Shown: in pieces, positions 15,303 to 23,616 of the stretch
Layout of the letters: each line of letters starts with the position of its first letter
Numbering within the stretch: the first letter of the stretch is position 1
From: Pseudobdellovibrionaceae bacterium
Lineage (GTDB): Bacteria; Bdellovibrionota; Bdellovibrionia; Bdellovibrionales; UBA1609
Direction of reading: 5' to 3'
Assembly: GCA_020635055.1 (NCBI GenBank)
Contig: JACKAN010000024.1
Location: 1 to 30,477 of the forward strand
Length of the DNA stretch: 30,477 bases
The notes under the pieces: generated by a model
What the model saw: only the letters and a program-made list of their open reading frames with translations
Database searches by the model: none
What the model was told of the DNA's origin: nothing
Program-made: the position numbers and the translations under genes

Positions 15303-15983
15303 TTATAAACCTAAAACATCCTTCATTGAGTAATTTCCTGCTTTTTTATTTACGATCCACTCGGCAGCCTTTACAGCCCCTTTTGCGAAAACTTGTCGGT
15401 TGAGAGCAACGTGTTCTATGGATATCGTTTCTTCTTCAGACATTGCATAAACGCGATGGATGCCAAAAATTCCGCCTCCTCTAATTGATAGGGGTTCTGG
15501 CAAAGTTTTCTTTAATTCTGATTGTAAAGATTTTTGAAGAAGTAAGGCCGTTCCACTGGGTTTATCGATTTTGTGGCGATGGTGAAACTCCTCTATTTGG
15601 AAATCAAAATCTTCTTCTAAAAATTTCAGTTTTTTTATTAGTTCAGCAAGAAAATTGACCCCTAAACTCATGTTGGCCGACCAAATCGCTGCTTGTGATT
15701 GGGCTAGATGATGAAACGCCTGCTTTTCTTTTTCTGTAATGCCCGTAGTTCCACTTACCATGGGTTTTTGATTGTTCAAACACCACTCACAAGCCTTAAC
15801 AAAAGATGCTGGTGAAGAGAAGTCGATGACAACAGCCACTTTATTGGGATCTAATTCTTCATAGCTTTTCCAGTCGCCAACAGTATCCACCCCTGCACCA
15901 AATTCTAATTTTGAGTTTTCGAGAGCGCTTATAATTTCCTGACCCATTCTGCCATTAGCGCCAACGACAACTACTTTTTCCAT
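15303..15983 (-). CDS. dapB: 4-hydroxy-tetrahydrodipicolinate reductase
   Basis: 226 residues, somewhat shorter than the E. coli enzyme (273). The Rossmann motif VVVGANGRMGQEI is at 5-17, the SGTTG block at 77-81, and the catalytic/substrate block EEFHHRHKIDKPSGTAL at 131-147. In that block His134 and Lys138 match E. coli His159 and Lys163. It reduces hydroxy-tetrahydrodipicolinate with NAD(P)H, the second committed step to diaminopimelate and lysine. The ATG overlaps the dapA stop by one base (TAATG), and the next gene begins directly after its stop, which makes a compact co-translated unit. The shortening is mainly in loops. No motif is missing. Confidence 0.96.
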   Translation of the reverse strand: MEKVVVVGANGRMGQEIISALENSKLEFGAGVDTVGDWKSYEELDPNKVAVVIDFSSPASFVKACEWCLNNQKPMVSGTTGITEKEKQAFHHLAQSQAAIWSANMSLGVNFLAELIKKLKFLEEDFDFQIEEFHHRHKIDKPSGTALLLQKSLQSELKKTLPEPLSIRGGGIFGIHRVYAMSEEETISIEHVALNRQVFAKGAVKAAEWIVNKKAGNYSMKDVLGL

Positions 15984-16858
15984 TAAATGACTCCTAAACT
16001 AGACAAACATTTTTTTAATAACTGACTATTTTCGGAAGTCATACTGACTAGTGGCAATCTGAGTTCCGGTGATTTTAAAATTCCCATATGATAAAGAGCA
16101 CTTTTAACAGGAATAGGGTTGGCTTCGCAACCCAACAAACGATTGAGTTCATCATATTTCTTATACTCTTCCAAAGTGTTATGGTCTTTTTCTCTAGCCG
16201 ATAGACTCAGTGTTTTAAGTGGCTTGGGTATTACATGAGAAATAACTGAAATTACTCCCTTGCCACCAAGGGTCATTAACTCCATACAACTGGAGTCATC
16301 ACCACTGGTAACAATAAAATCTTTAGGAACCGCTTTTAAAATTTCTTTAGCCAATTCCATTTTTCCAGAAGCTTCTTTGATGCCTTTTATATTAACCACA
16401 ACACTTAATTTAATTACTGTAGCGGCTTCCATACTAATTACTGTTCGTCCGGGCACATTATAAAGAAGGATTGGCAACTCACTTACAGAATTAGCTACAA
16501 CTTTGAAGTGTTCTATCAAACCACTTTGTGGAGGTTTATTATAGTACGGCACTACAACTAGAGCGCCATCAGCACCCATGTCTCTTGCCCTTTTAGTGTT
16601 GTTTATAGTCGTCTCTGTGCAATTACTTCCTGTTCCTAGCAACAATGGAAACTCTTTTGGAACCCATTTTTTTACATTTTCAAATAAGCTAAAGACTTCT
16701 TTTTCTGTGAGTGTTGGACTTTCTGCTGTTGTGCCATTTACCACAAAACCATCCACTCCATTTTCTAATTGCCATTCCACTAACTTTTGCAAAGAGTAGA
16801 GGTCTATTTTTTTATTTTCAAACGGAGTCACTAGGGCTGTAAAAATACCTTCAAACAT
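15983..16858 (-). CDS. dapA: 4-hydroxy-tetrahydrodipicolinate synthase
   Basis: A 291-residue TIM barrel of normal length. The Schiff-base lysine is Lys161 in IKGIKEASG. Tyr133 lies in LLYNVPGRT, Thr43/Thr44 in NGTTAESPTL and Tyr106 in VPYYNKPPQ. These are the catalytic triad and substrate positions of the family and align with E. coli numbering almost exactly. It condenses pyruvate with aspartate semialdehyde to open the diaminopimelate route. It starts two bases after the small LptM-like lipoprotein gene and overlaps dapB by one base, so the three are one transcript. Supply of diaminopimelate links this cluster to peptidoglycan. Confidence 0.97.
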   Translation of the reverse strand: MFEGIFTALVTPFENKKIDLYSLQKLVEWQLENGVDGFVVNGTTAESPTLTEKEVFSLFENVKKWVPKEFPLLLGTGSNCTETTINNTKRARDMGADGALVVVPYYNKPPQSGLIEHFKVVANSVSELPILLYNVPGRTVISMEAATVIKLSVVVNIKGIKEASGKMELAKEILKAVPKDFIVTSGDDSSCMELMTLGGKGVISVISHVIPKPLKTLSLSAREKDHNTLEEYKKYDELNRLLGCEANPIPVKSALYHMGILKSPELRLPLVSMTSENSQLLKKCLSSLGVI

Positions 16859-16860
16859 TT

Positions 16861-17121
16861 TTATTCCTCATCATAATAATCACTTTCTCTGTCCTCATCT
16901 TCATCAAATATAATCTGTGGGGGTTGAGGAAGGGAAATTTCCTCTGTGGCTTGTTTATAGGCGGGTTTGCCCCTGCCCAGTAAAGGTGGTTTCTCTGGTG
17001 GCAAGGGATCTCCTTTGACTCCACATCCGACTGAAAATAAAAAAAGAATCCATAAGCTAAATCTACTGGAGTACCGATTCCATTTCTGAAATATAATTAC
17101 AAAGGCCTGGATAATTCTCAT
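16861..17121 (-). CDS. Small LptM-like lipoprotein upstream of dapA
   Basis: 86 residues with a long positively charged N-terminus, a hydrophobic stretch at 21-32 and a lipobox ending at Cys33. The mature end CGVKGDPLPPEKPP matches the CGxKGxxxxP pattern of the LptM/YifL family. In E. coli that lipoprotein mimics lipopolysaccharide and helps mature the LptD/LptE translocon, and its gene stands beside dapF. The rest is proline-rich and then strongly acidic (DEDEDRESDYYDEE). It overlaps the upstream gene by 59 bases. No later ATG, GTG or TTG fits, so this start is forced. The assignment rests on the short motif plus the dap neighbourhood. Confidence 0.65.
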   Translation of the reverse strand: MRIIQAFVIIFQKWNRYSSRFSLWILFLFSVGCGVKGDPLPPEKPPLLGRGKPAYKQATEEISLPQPPQIIFDEDEDRESDYYDEE

Positions 17122-17878
17122 ATCTTTCTAGTACTTTGGCTTTCTCGTTTTGGCAAACTGAAAGGTATTTTTCTACAAGTTGTTTTTTTGACTTACTTGG
17201 CATTTGGGAGGATTTTTGTTTCCAATATATTGCCAGGGGAAATTCTGAGTCTTTAGTGTAGAGTTTTTCAATTTTACTGGCGGCCTCTTCTCGAGTGTAA
17301 TCGTTCTTAAGCTTTAAAATCTCTAAAATAAGGCTATCTTCTTTAGAGATACGTCCATCTTTTATAATTTTTTTGAGCTGCTCATCAAAAGTTTCCCAGT
17401 TGCCAAGGCAATGGTTGGCTTGTAATAAAATTAGGCTTGCCGCTTCACTGTATGGGTTTTGTTCGTAGGAAAAAAGAGCTTCTTTCCCTGCGCTTTTACA
17501 ATCTCCTTGACTCATAAATAACCTAGCCAAATCTAAGCTTATTTTTTCATTTAAAGGCTCTTTTGTTTTTGCTAACAAAAATTTTTCTTTGGCTCTTTCC
17601 GGCTCGCTAACAAAAAGAGATTTTCCTAAAAAATAGGTTTTGTGTGTATTTTCTGTGAAAAACAATTGGGTGATGTTTTTTAAGAACTCAATAGCTTGTT
17701 GATTTTGTACTTTTCCATTCTTTTGTTGTAAGAATTTTTTTATTAAAAAAATGGCTTCTGCACGATCTTCATTAATTAATTGATTTTCAGCTTCCTTTTT
17801 AATTTCTAACCACGAACGAGGATCACCGGATTGAGCTGATAAACTAAAAATGAGGATAGCCATGATGACCACCCTCAT
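17063..17878 (-). CDS. Exported helical-repeat (TPR-like) protein of unknown function
   Basis: About 271 residues. A signal-like start MRVVIMAILIFSLSAQSGD is followed by a chain of paired amphipathic helices, for example EKISLDLARLFMSQGDCKSAG and PYSEAASLILLQANHCLGNW, of the TPR-like kind used for protein contacts. The ATG at 17876-17878 was preferred to a TTG at 17965 because it creates the signal peptide and begins 16 bases after the preceding stop. The TTG start would overlap the preceding gene by 71 bases. It has no Shine-Dalgarno. The spacer before it is a perfect AT palindrome (17882-17893). Downstream it overlaps the LptM-like gene, so co-transcription is likely. Cys residues at several helix ends could form disulfides after export. 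Confidence 0.65.
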   Translation of the reverse strand: MRVVIMAILIFSLSAQSGDPRSWLEIKKEAENQLINEDRAEAIFLIKKFLQQKNGKVQNQQAIEFLKNITQLFFTENTHKTYFLGKSLFVSEPERAKEKFLLAKTKEPLNEKISLDLARLFMSQGDCKSAGKEALFSYEQNPYSEAASLILLQANHCLGNWETFDEQLKKIIKDGRISKEDSLILEILKLKNDYTREEAASKIEKLYTKDSEFPLAIYWKQKSSQMPSKSKKQLVEKYLSVCQNEKAKVLERYENYPGLCNYISEMESVLQ

Positions 17879-17894
17879 TGGATAAAATTTTATT

Positions 17895-18467
17895 TTAGAG
17901 TTTTTGAAATCCTGTAAGCTCAACAACAACCTCACCAAACTGCCCTGGCTGGATCGTTTTAACAAGCCCTGTCATAGGGATAGTCTCTGGATTTAACCAT
18001 GCTTCTGACTCTTGATTATTACTGTTATCTCTTATTTTCAAGTAGACACATTCAAAAGTCCCAGCGGGAACAGTGATATTGGCCTCCTGCATATCAACGA
18101 TTTCTTGATTTCCAGACTCAGGAGGTGTTTGTTTTTGTCCATTCACTCTCATCTCTATGATTTCACCAGTGTTTTTATTTATGTGTATTTCAATTAATTG
18201 CTTTCCAAGAAAACCTAAATCAGCATCTTGATTCATCCAAAAGCCTTCACTAGTTTCTTCTCTGACTCTCATGTCCATAGTCCCAGATATAAAACCCATA
18301 TTAATATTATATTGAGCATTATCTCCGACTTTCCACTCTAATCCCAAAGGCTTTACAGACTTATCTAATAAACCTTGAGCCTTTAAAATTTCGGTAACTG
18401 GATTAAAATCCATTGCAGAAGCTTGAGCGCCAAGAAATAACATTGTCGCTATAAAAAATAATTTCAT
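17895..18467 (-). CDS. Secreted periplasmic protein of unknown function
   Basis: 190 residues with a clear cleavable signal peptide (MKLFFIATMLFLGAQASA, cut before MDF). The mature part is mostly beta-strand-like: WKVGDNAQYNINMGFISGTM, then ITVPAGTFECVYLKIRD and GEVVVELTGFQKL. This recalls the DUF3108/LolB-type half-barrel proteins of the periplasm, but I would not name a family. The Shine-Dalgarno AAGGAGGGG lies four bases from the ATG and is among the strongest in the window. It is the first gene of the run leading to the TPR-like protein, LptM-like lipoprotein, dapA and dapB. Confidence 0.72.
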   Translation of the reverse strand: MKLFFIATMLFLGAQASAMDFNPVTEILKAQGLLDKSVKPLGLEWKVGDNAQYNINMGFISGTMDMRVREETSEGFWMNQDADLGFLGKQLIEIHINKNTGEIIEMRVNGQKQTPPESGNQEIVDMQEANITVPAGTFECVYLKIRDNSNNQESEAWLNPETIPMTGLVKTIQPGQFGEVVVELTGFQKL

Positions 18468-18591
18468 TTACCCCTCCTTGAGTATTCGAATTTCATTGTG
18501 GTCTTATTGAATCACGGACAAAAATCTAGTTACAATAGAATCCTTTCGGAACTAGACCTTGGTATTGGAATGATCTGTAGTCTCAGTTCTA

Positions 18592-20940
18592 TTATACCGG
18601 ATTTATTAATACTCTTCGGGGTTTACTGCCATTGGCTGGGCCAATGACACCTTGCTCTTCAAATATTTCTATTATGCGTGCTGCCCTTGGATAACCTAAA
18701 CGAAAACGTCTTTGAATGAGTGATGCTGAAACTTCTTTCATTTTTGCAACCTCAGCTAGGATTTCATCATATCTTTCATCAAAGTCCTGATCCGCATCCA
18801 GTGAGTTTAATGCCTCTTCACCGTTCAACTCAAATCCACCACCACTGCCCTCTATGGCTTTCATGGCTAGGGCATCGTATTCTGGCTCTGCTTGATCTCT
18901 CCAGTATTGAGTTATTTTAGCAATTTCATCATCACTTATCCATGGTCCGTGATGGCGCTCAGGCTTAGCCACTCCTGGGGCTAAAAATAACATGTCTCCT
19001 CTGGTGAGTAAGCGCTCGGCTCCGCCCTCATCTAAAATAATTCGTGAATCCATTTTGCTTGCTACTTTAAAACTAATTCTCCCAGGAATGTTGGTTTTAA
19101 TTAGACCCGTTACCACTTCTTTTCTTGGACTTTGCATAGCAAGTACTAAGTGAATTCCACAAGCTCTTGCCATTTGAGCCAGTCTTACAACAGATTGTTC
19201 TACATTGTTTTTATCTACGGCCATTAAATCTCCGAATTCTTCTACTACTATTACAATGTATGGCAGTTGATTAAAATAAAAAGTCTCTGGATTATTGTTT
19301 AGTATAAACTCTTCATTTGTTTTTTCGTACTCATCAGTTTCTGTTTTACTTAAGTCTAACATTTTAATATTAAATTCTTCTAAACCACGAGCGCCAAATT
19401 TTGCCATAGATCTATAGCGTTTTTCCATTTCTTTTATCGCCCACTTAAGTGCGCCCATGGCTTTCTTGGCTTCTCTCACCGGAGGAATTAACAAATGCGG
19501 AATAGCATTGAATGCCGCTAAGTCTACTTGTTTGGGGTCCACAAGCACGAGTCTTAAAGTTTTAGGACTATGTCTACAAAGCAATGCCGTTATTGATGAT
19601 ACCGTAAAAACAGATTTACCAGAGCCTGTTGATCCTGCTACTAAAAGATGGGGCATTCTTCGAAGATCCACAACTTTTGGTGTTCCGTCCGCCCGTTTTC
19701 CTAACGTCAAAGGTAACTTAATATTCTCATCCCAAAAATCTTCTTCTGCTAACAAATCTTTTAGATAAACAGTTTCTCGAAAAGAATTTGAGGTTTCTAT
19801 TCCCACCACATCGCGACCTGGAATGGGAGCAATGATTCGCACGGATTCACTGCTTAAAGCTAGAGAAAGATCATCGGCTAATTTAGTTATATTACTTAAT
19901 TTAACTTCTACATTCGGTTTAAATTCAAACATCGTAACTGCTGGCCCAGGATAAATGCCCATCACTTTCCCACGCACATTAAATTGTTCGAGCTTATTTA
20001 CCAATAGATCTGCTTTTTTTCTGATCTCTTTTTCTTCGACTCTTTCACGAATTTTAGGTGGGTCTTCAAGTAGACTTAACTTGGGCAACTCCCAATTTTC
20101 AATTCTTCTTTGCACCTTTCTTTTGAGGGTTATCTTTCTTTTTTCAGGTAATGAAAATATCCCGCCAGTACCTTTTTTCTTTTCTGAATGTGTATTGAGC
20201 ATTAACTGTGGCGAAGACTCTCTGTTGTGATCTTTGTCTGTGAGTGGAAAAATCTTTCCCTGCTCGAAGCTTGATCCTTCTTTAAGTTCCATGTTTTGAG
20301 ATACGTGCTTTTTTTTATAATCTCCAATTACATCAAGGCTTGTGTGAAAGGGCTTGGACACTAAAAATTTAAATTTACCAAAAAGCCAAGCTGCCACGGA
20401 GAAGAAAACTTCTTTGGGAAATTTGAATAATTCATTAATAGGCCTCTCCGTGTAAAAAACTAAAAGTACTGCCGCTAATGTCCAAAGTATTACTGCCACT
20501 CCACCATTATTAAAGACGGCTATGAGGGCTTCTGAGCACAAGGATCCCAGTGAGCCGCCCACAGATATCTGGTGGCCAAAAAATTTTTCTTTTGGAAAAT
20601 ACAGTGCTCCCAAGCTGGTTGTAGTTAAGAAAAGTAAGAGCGAGCTCACCCAGCGCCAACCTTTGAACTGATTTTCCCTGCCAATAAACCCATGGTAGGA
20701 AAAGCGAAAAGCGCTTATCACGAATACCCAGCTACACAGTCCAAATATTTGCAAAAGTAAATCAGCTAAGAAGGAGCCAAAATAACCACAGTAATTAGTA
20801 ACCTTTAGGTCTGTGCCCAATGAATTAAAGGATGGGTCATTGGGATTGTAACTAATTAATGATAAACCTACAAAAATTCCAATAGACAGCCAAACAAGTC
20901 CGATGATATCTCTTCTAAAACGTCGCAAAAGTTGATTCAT
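18592..20940 (-). CDS. ftsK: DNA translocase FtsK/SpoIIIE
   Basis: 782 residues. Four N-terminal transmembrane helices fall at about 14-30, 52-80, 96-114 and 145-164. A charged linker (~200-310) and the alpha/beta motor follow. The Walker A GSTGSGKS is at 436-443 and VLVDPKQVDL near 466-474. The Walker B strand is at 561-573 and reads IVIVVEEFGDLM, with Glu in place of the usual Asp. ARACGIHLVLAMQSP follows, then a C-terminal gamma winged helix (VSASLIQRRFRLGYPRAARI) that reads KOPS sites. It pumps chromosome ends through the septum and activates XerCD. The linker is short compared with E. coli. It is divergent from queE across 45 bases. A 124-base gap separates its stop from the next gene on the strand. 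Confidence 0.96.
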   Translation of the reverse strand: MNQLLRRFRRDIIGLVWLSIGIFVGLSLISYNPNDPSFNSLGTDLKVTNYCGYFGSFLADLLLQIFGLCSWVFVISAFRFSYHGFIGRENQFKGWRWVSSLLLFLTTTSLGALYFPKEKFFGHQISVGGSLGSLCSEALIAVFNNGGVAVILWTLAAVLLVFYTERPINELFKFPKEVFFSVAAWLFGKFKFLVSKPFHTSLDVIGDYKKKHVSQNMELKEGSSFEQGKIFPLTDKDHNRESSPQLMLNTHSEKKKGTGGIFSLPEKRKITLKRKVQRRIENWELPKLSLLEDPPKIRERVEEKEIRKKADLLVNKLEQFNVRGKVMGIYPGPAVTMFEFKPNVEVKLSNITKLADDLSLALSSESVRIIAPIPGRDVVGIETSNSFRETVYLKDLLAEEDFWDENIKLPLTLGKRADGTPKVVDLRRMPHLLVAGSTGSGKSVFTVSSITALLCRHSPKTLRLVLVDPKQVDLAAFNAIPHLLIPPVREAKKAMGALKWAIKEMEKRYRSMAKFGARGLEEFNIKMLDLSKTETDEYEKTNEEFILNNNPETFYFNQLPYIVIVVEEFGDLMAVDKNNVEQSVVRLAQMARACGIHLVLAMQSPRKEVVTGLIKTNIPGRISFKVASKMDSRIILDEGGAERLLTRGDMLFLAPGVAKPERHHGPWISDDEIAKITQYWRDQAEPEYDALAMKAIEGSGGGFELNGEEALNSLDADQDFDERYDEILAEVAKMKEVSASLIQRRFRLGYPRAARIIEIFEEQGVIGPANGSKPRRVLINPV

Positions 20941-20985
20941 TACAGTATTTTATGAAAAAAAGCGCACAATGAAAAGTCTGGTTTT

Positions 20986-21624
20986 ATGATTGTTATCAAC
21001 GAAATCTTTTTTAGTATACAAGGTGAGTCTACTTGGATGGGCTTGCCAACGACCTTTGTCCGTACATCTGGATGTCATTTGCGTTGCAATTACTGTGATA
21101 CCAAGTTCGCCTATCATGAGGGAACAAAAATGGAAATCAAAGAGGTCATAGATCAAATTGCTAAAAATCCTACGAAGTATGTTTGCATCACCGGAGGCGA
21201 ACCATTGTTGCAAAAGGAAGTTTATGAACTTATGACATCACTTTGTGATAAAAATTATAAGGTTTCTTTAGAAACCAGTGGGGACATAGACTGTAAGATT
21301 GTAGATGAGCGTGTTAAAAAAATTATTGATGTTAAAACCCCCGACAGCGGTGAGCCTAACAAGTTCAGTTTACTGAATTTGGCCTTTGCAGATAAAAATA
21401 CAGAGTATAAATTTGTTATTTGTAGTGAGAATGATTTTGCTTGGGCAGAACAATTTTGTCATGAAAATGGCTTGTTTCATAAAAGCAATGTTTTATACAG
21501 CCCATCATTTGAGAATATTAGCGCACAGTGGCTGGCTGAAAATATCTTAAAAAATGGCTCATCTGCCCGTTTTCAGCTACAATTGCATAAATATATATGG
21601 ACACCAGATACGCGCGGAGTTTAA
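20986..21624 (+). CDS. queE: 7-carboxy-7-deazaguanine synthase (radical SAM)
   Basis: A 212-residue radical SAM protein of QueE size. The N-terminal INEIFFSIQGESTWMGLPTTFVR is characteristic. The [4Fe-4S] cysteines are Cys30, Cys34 and Cys37 (CX3CX2C), and CITGGEPLLQ and SLETSG follow. It rearranges carboxytetrahydropterin to 7-carboxy-7-deazaguanine, a step toward queuosine in tRNA or deazaguanine in DNA. No other que gene is in the window. The ATG has no good Shine-Dalgarno. It is reached by two tiny in-frame-coupled open frames (20952-20972 and 20969-20989), each joined by an ATGA overlap. It is divergent from ftsK and 74 bp upstream of fis. Confidence 0.94.
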   Translation: MIVINEIFFSIQGESTWMGLPTTFVRTSGCHLRCNYCDTKFAYHEGTKMEIKEVIDQIAKNPTKYVCITGGEPLLQKEVYELMTSLCDKNYKVSLETSGDIDCKIVDERVKKIIDVKTPDSGEPNKFSLLNLAFADKNTEYKFVICSENDFAWAEQFCHENGLFHKSNVLYSPSFENISAQWLAENILKNGSSARFQLQLHKYIWTPDTRGV

Positions 21625-21632
21625 AAAGTTGG

Positions 21633-21661
21633 CAGATATTTTTTTTTAAGGTTAATATCTG
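21633..21661. repeat. 8-bp perfect inverted repeat between queE and fis
   Basis: CAGATATT (21633-21640) and AATATCTG (21654-21661) flank a 13-base loop that starts with a run of T. The T-run is inside the loop, so a standard terminator is unlikely. An operator for the fis homologue is possible. Confidence 0.4.
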
Positions 21662-21698
21662 TTTCTAAATTAATTGGTGTAACCTGGGGGGTAAACAC

Positions 21699-22007
21699 TT
21701 GGAGCCTAATTTAAATCAATCAGATCATTTATTTGTCGCAAACTTACAATCAGTGAGTCTAGAGAAACTTGTAAAAAGTAAGTTAGAAGTTTTGTTTCAA
21801 CAACAAAGAGAAGCCAATGTTCAATTAGATGGCTTATATGATATTATTCTAGAACAAGTTGAAAAACCTTTGATTGAACTTTCACTTAAGGCCTGGAAAG
21901 GCAATCAAGTAAAGACTGCTAAAATGCTAGGTATTAATCGAAATACACTTAAGAAAAAGATTGATACTTACAAAATAAAAGTTAGAAATAAACCTAACAT
22001 AATCTAA
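21699..22007 (+). CDS. fis: Fis-family nucleoid/regulatory protein
   Basis: 102 residues, close to E. coli Fis (98). The core DGLYDIILEQVEKPLIELSLKA is followed by the C-terminal helix-turn-helix with KGNQVKTAKMLGINRNTLKK at 67-86. These line up with the E. coli Fis segments LYDLVLAEVEQPLLDMV and [20 protein letters not shown]. The N-terminal beta-hairpin that Fis uses to activate Hin is poorly conserved, so only DNA binding and bending should be assumed. An alternative is a free-standing relative of the NtrC C-terminal domain, but no AAA domain is attached. The start is TTG with GGGGGG seven bases upstream. No ATG lies before residue 76. Confidence 0.82.
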   Translation: MEPNLNQSDHLFVANLQSVSLEKLVKSKLEVLFQQQREANVQLDGLYDIILEQVEKPLIELSLKAWKGNQVKTAKMLGINRNTLKKKIDTYKIKVRNKPNII

Positions 22008-22017
22008 TATATTTACA

Positions 22018-22076
22018 TCAGCGGGGTTCATTGCTGACAACTAAGAGAAGACCCGCGCAACATTTTTATTAATCTT
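22018..22076 (+). terminator. Possible terminator after fis, with an alternative hairpin
   Basis: GCGGG (22021-22025) can pair with CCCGC (22052-22056), extended by TT over GA after a bulge, and is followed by an interrupted T-run (22062-22077). A second stem, TCAGC (22018-22022) with GCTGA (22033-22037), shares bases with the first, so only one can form. Weak evidence. Confidence 0.3.
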
Positions 22077-22152
22077 TTAGCCAAAAGTTAAAATTAATAT
22101 TATTTATGCTATTCTTCTTAAGTAAGCATTCTTGTTAATTGTGGAGACAATT

Positions 22153-23616
22153 TTGGATCTTAAAATCCCACCTCAAAATATTGAAGCCGAGCAATCTGTT
22201 CTTGGTGGACTTATGTTGGAGCAAGAGGCCTGGGATGAAATTGCAGATTTAATTAATGAAGATGATTTTTACAAGCCTTCACACAAAAAGATTTTCGCTG
22301 CAATCAAAGATCTTAATAAGCAAAATCATCCTACAGATTTAGTTACAGTATCCAATTTATTAATGGATAAAAAACAACTAGATGTTGTTGGTGGGCCCTC
22401 TTACTTAGCAGAAATGATTGATCTTGTGCCCTCCACTGCAAATATAGCTACTTATGCTAAAATTGTTCATGAAAAATCTCTTTTAAGAAAAATTATTTCT
22501 CTTTCTAAAGAGATTTCGGATCAGGCATATGCACAAGAGTTTGTGGATGTTTCCAGTTTTATGGACGAGTTGGAGTCTAAAGTATTTAATCTTGCCGAGC
22601 AAAAACAAGTTACGGGTCTTATTGACTCCAGTGATCTTGTGAAAGCTAGCCTAGAAAAATTAGAAGAACTATACGCTAATCAGGGACAGGTAACTGGAGT
22701 ACCCACTGGTTTTGTAGAAATGGATGAAATGACGGCAGGCTTTCACCCTGGCGAGTTAATAATTATTGCTGCAAGACCTTCTATGGGTAAAACTGCATTC
22801 AGTTTGAACGTCGCTTTAGGGGCTGCACTCAAAGAAAAGAAAAGCGTTGCCTATTTTTCAGTGGAAATGGGTAAAGAACAAATGATGATTCGTATGCTTG
22901 CCGCACAAGCAAAAATTCCCCTAGGCCATTTAAGAGTGGGTCAATTAGATGATCGTTCCTGGCCCCGTTTAATTAACTCCGCTGCCTCTTTAAGTGATGC
23001 AAATATATTTATCGATGACACTGCTGGAATCAGTCCATTCGAGATACGAGCTAAAGCGCGTAGACTAAAAGCTAAACATGGTTTGGATCTTATCATGGTG
23101 GATTACCTCCAGTTAATGAGTCTAAAACAAAAAGTAGAAAGTCGCGAAAGAGAGGTCAGCGAGATCTCTAAAATGCTTAAAGCTATTTCCAAAGAACTAC
23201 AAATCCCCGTCGTTGCACTAGCTCAGTTAAATCGGGGCGTAGAGGGACGTTCGGATCGTCGCCCTATGCTTTCTGATTTGCGTGAATCGGGCTCTATCGA
23301 GCAAGATGCCGATGTTATTATGATGTTATATCGTGAAGATTATTACGACCGCGATAATCCAGACATAAAAGGTATTTCTGAAATAATCATAGCCAAACAA
23401 AGAAACGGTCCAACGGGGACTGTTCGCTTAAGATGGCAAGCAGAGTATGGTTTGTTCTCAGATTTTGTTGATGGTCCTGAAGCGCCAATGCCCACAACTC
23501 CTTTTGAGGGAGCTTCATCAAATGCGATGAAACGTGGAGGCGGCGGAGCTTTGGGTATGCCACCGGATCTTCCTCCACCAGGAAGCCCTCCAAAAAATTA
23601 TGCTCCCCGCAATTAA
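22153..23616 (+). CDS. dnaB: Replicative DNA helicase
   Basis: About 487 residues. The N-terminal domain begins LKIPPQNIEAEQSVLGGLML, a linker helix follows, and then the RecA-like motor. It has Walker A AARPSMGKTAF (Lys213), FSVEMGKEQM, the Walker B-type LIMVDYLQLM, ALAQLNRGVEGR and LRESGSIEQDADVIM. It is the hexameric helicase that unwinds DNA at the fork and loads primase. No intein is present. The last ~45 residues are Gly/Pro-rich and probably disordered. The start is put at TTG 22153 because GGAG is six bases upstream. The longer frame from TTG 22132 and a GTG at 22141 have no ribosome-binding site. Confidence 0.97.
   Translation: MDLKIPPQNIEAEQSVLGGLMLEQEAWDEIADLINEDDFYKPSHKKIFAAIKDLNKQNHPTDLVTVSNLLMDKKQLDVVGGPSYLAEMIDLVPSTANIATYAKIVHEKSLLRKIISLSKEISDQAYAQEFVDVSSFMDELESKVFNLAEQKQVTGLIDSSDLVKASLEKLEELYANQGQVTGVPTGFVEMDEMTAGFHPGELIIIAARPSMGKTAFSLNVALGAALKEKKSVAYFSVEMGKEQMMIRMLAAQAKIPLGHLRVGQLDDRSWPRLINSAASLSDANIFIDDTAGISPFEIRAKARRLKAKHGLDLIMVDYLQLMSLKQKVESREREVSEISKMLKAISKELQIPVVALAQLNRGVEGRSDRRPMLSDLRESGSIEQDADVIMMLYREDYYDRDNPDIKGISEIIIAKQRNGPTGTVRLRWQAEYGLFSDFVDGPEAPMPTTPFEGASSNAMKRGGGGALGMPPDLPPPGSPPKNYAPRN

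Noticed and set aside
17882..17893. Perfect 12-bp palindrome ATAAAATTTTAT between two exported-protein genes
   Set aside because: It is purely AT in an AT-rich genome and likely by chance. It is mentioned only because it fills the spacer.
20950..21213. Minus-strand open frame of 87 codons antisense to queE
   Set aside because: It covers the radical SAM cysteine region of queE in reverse and has no domain signal.
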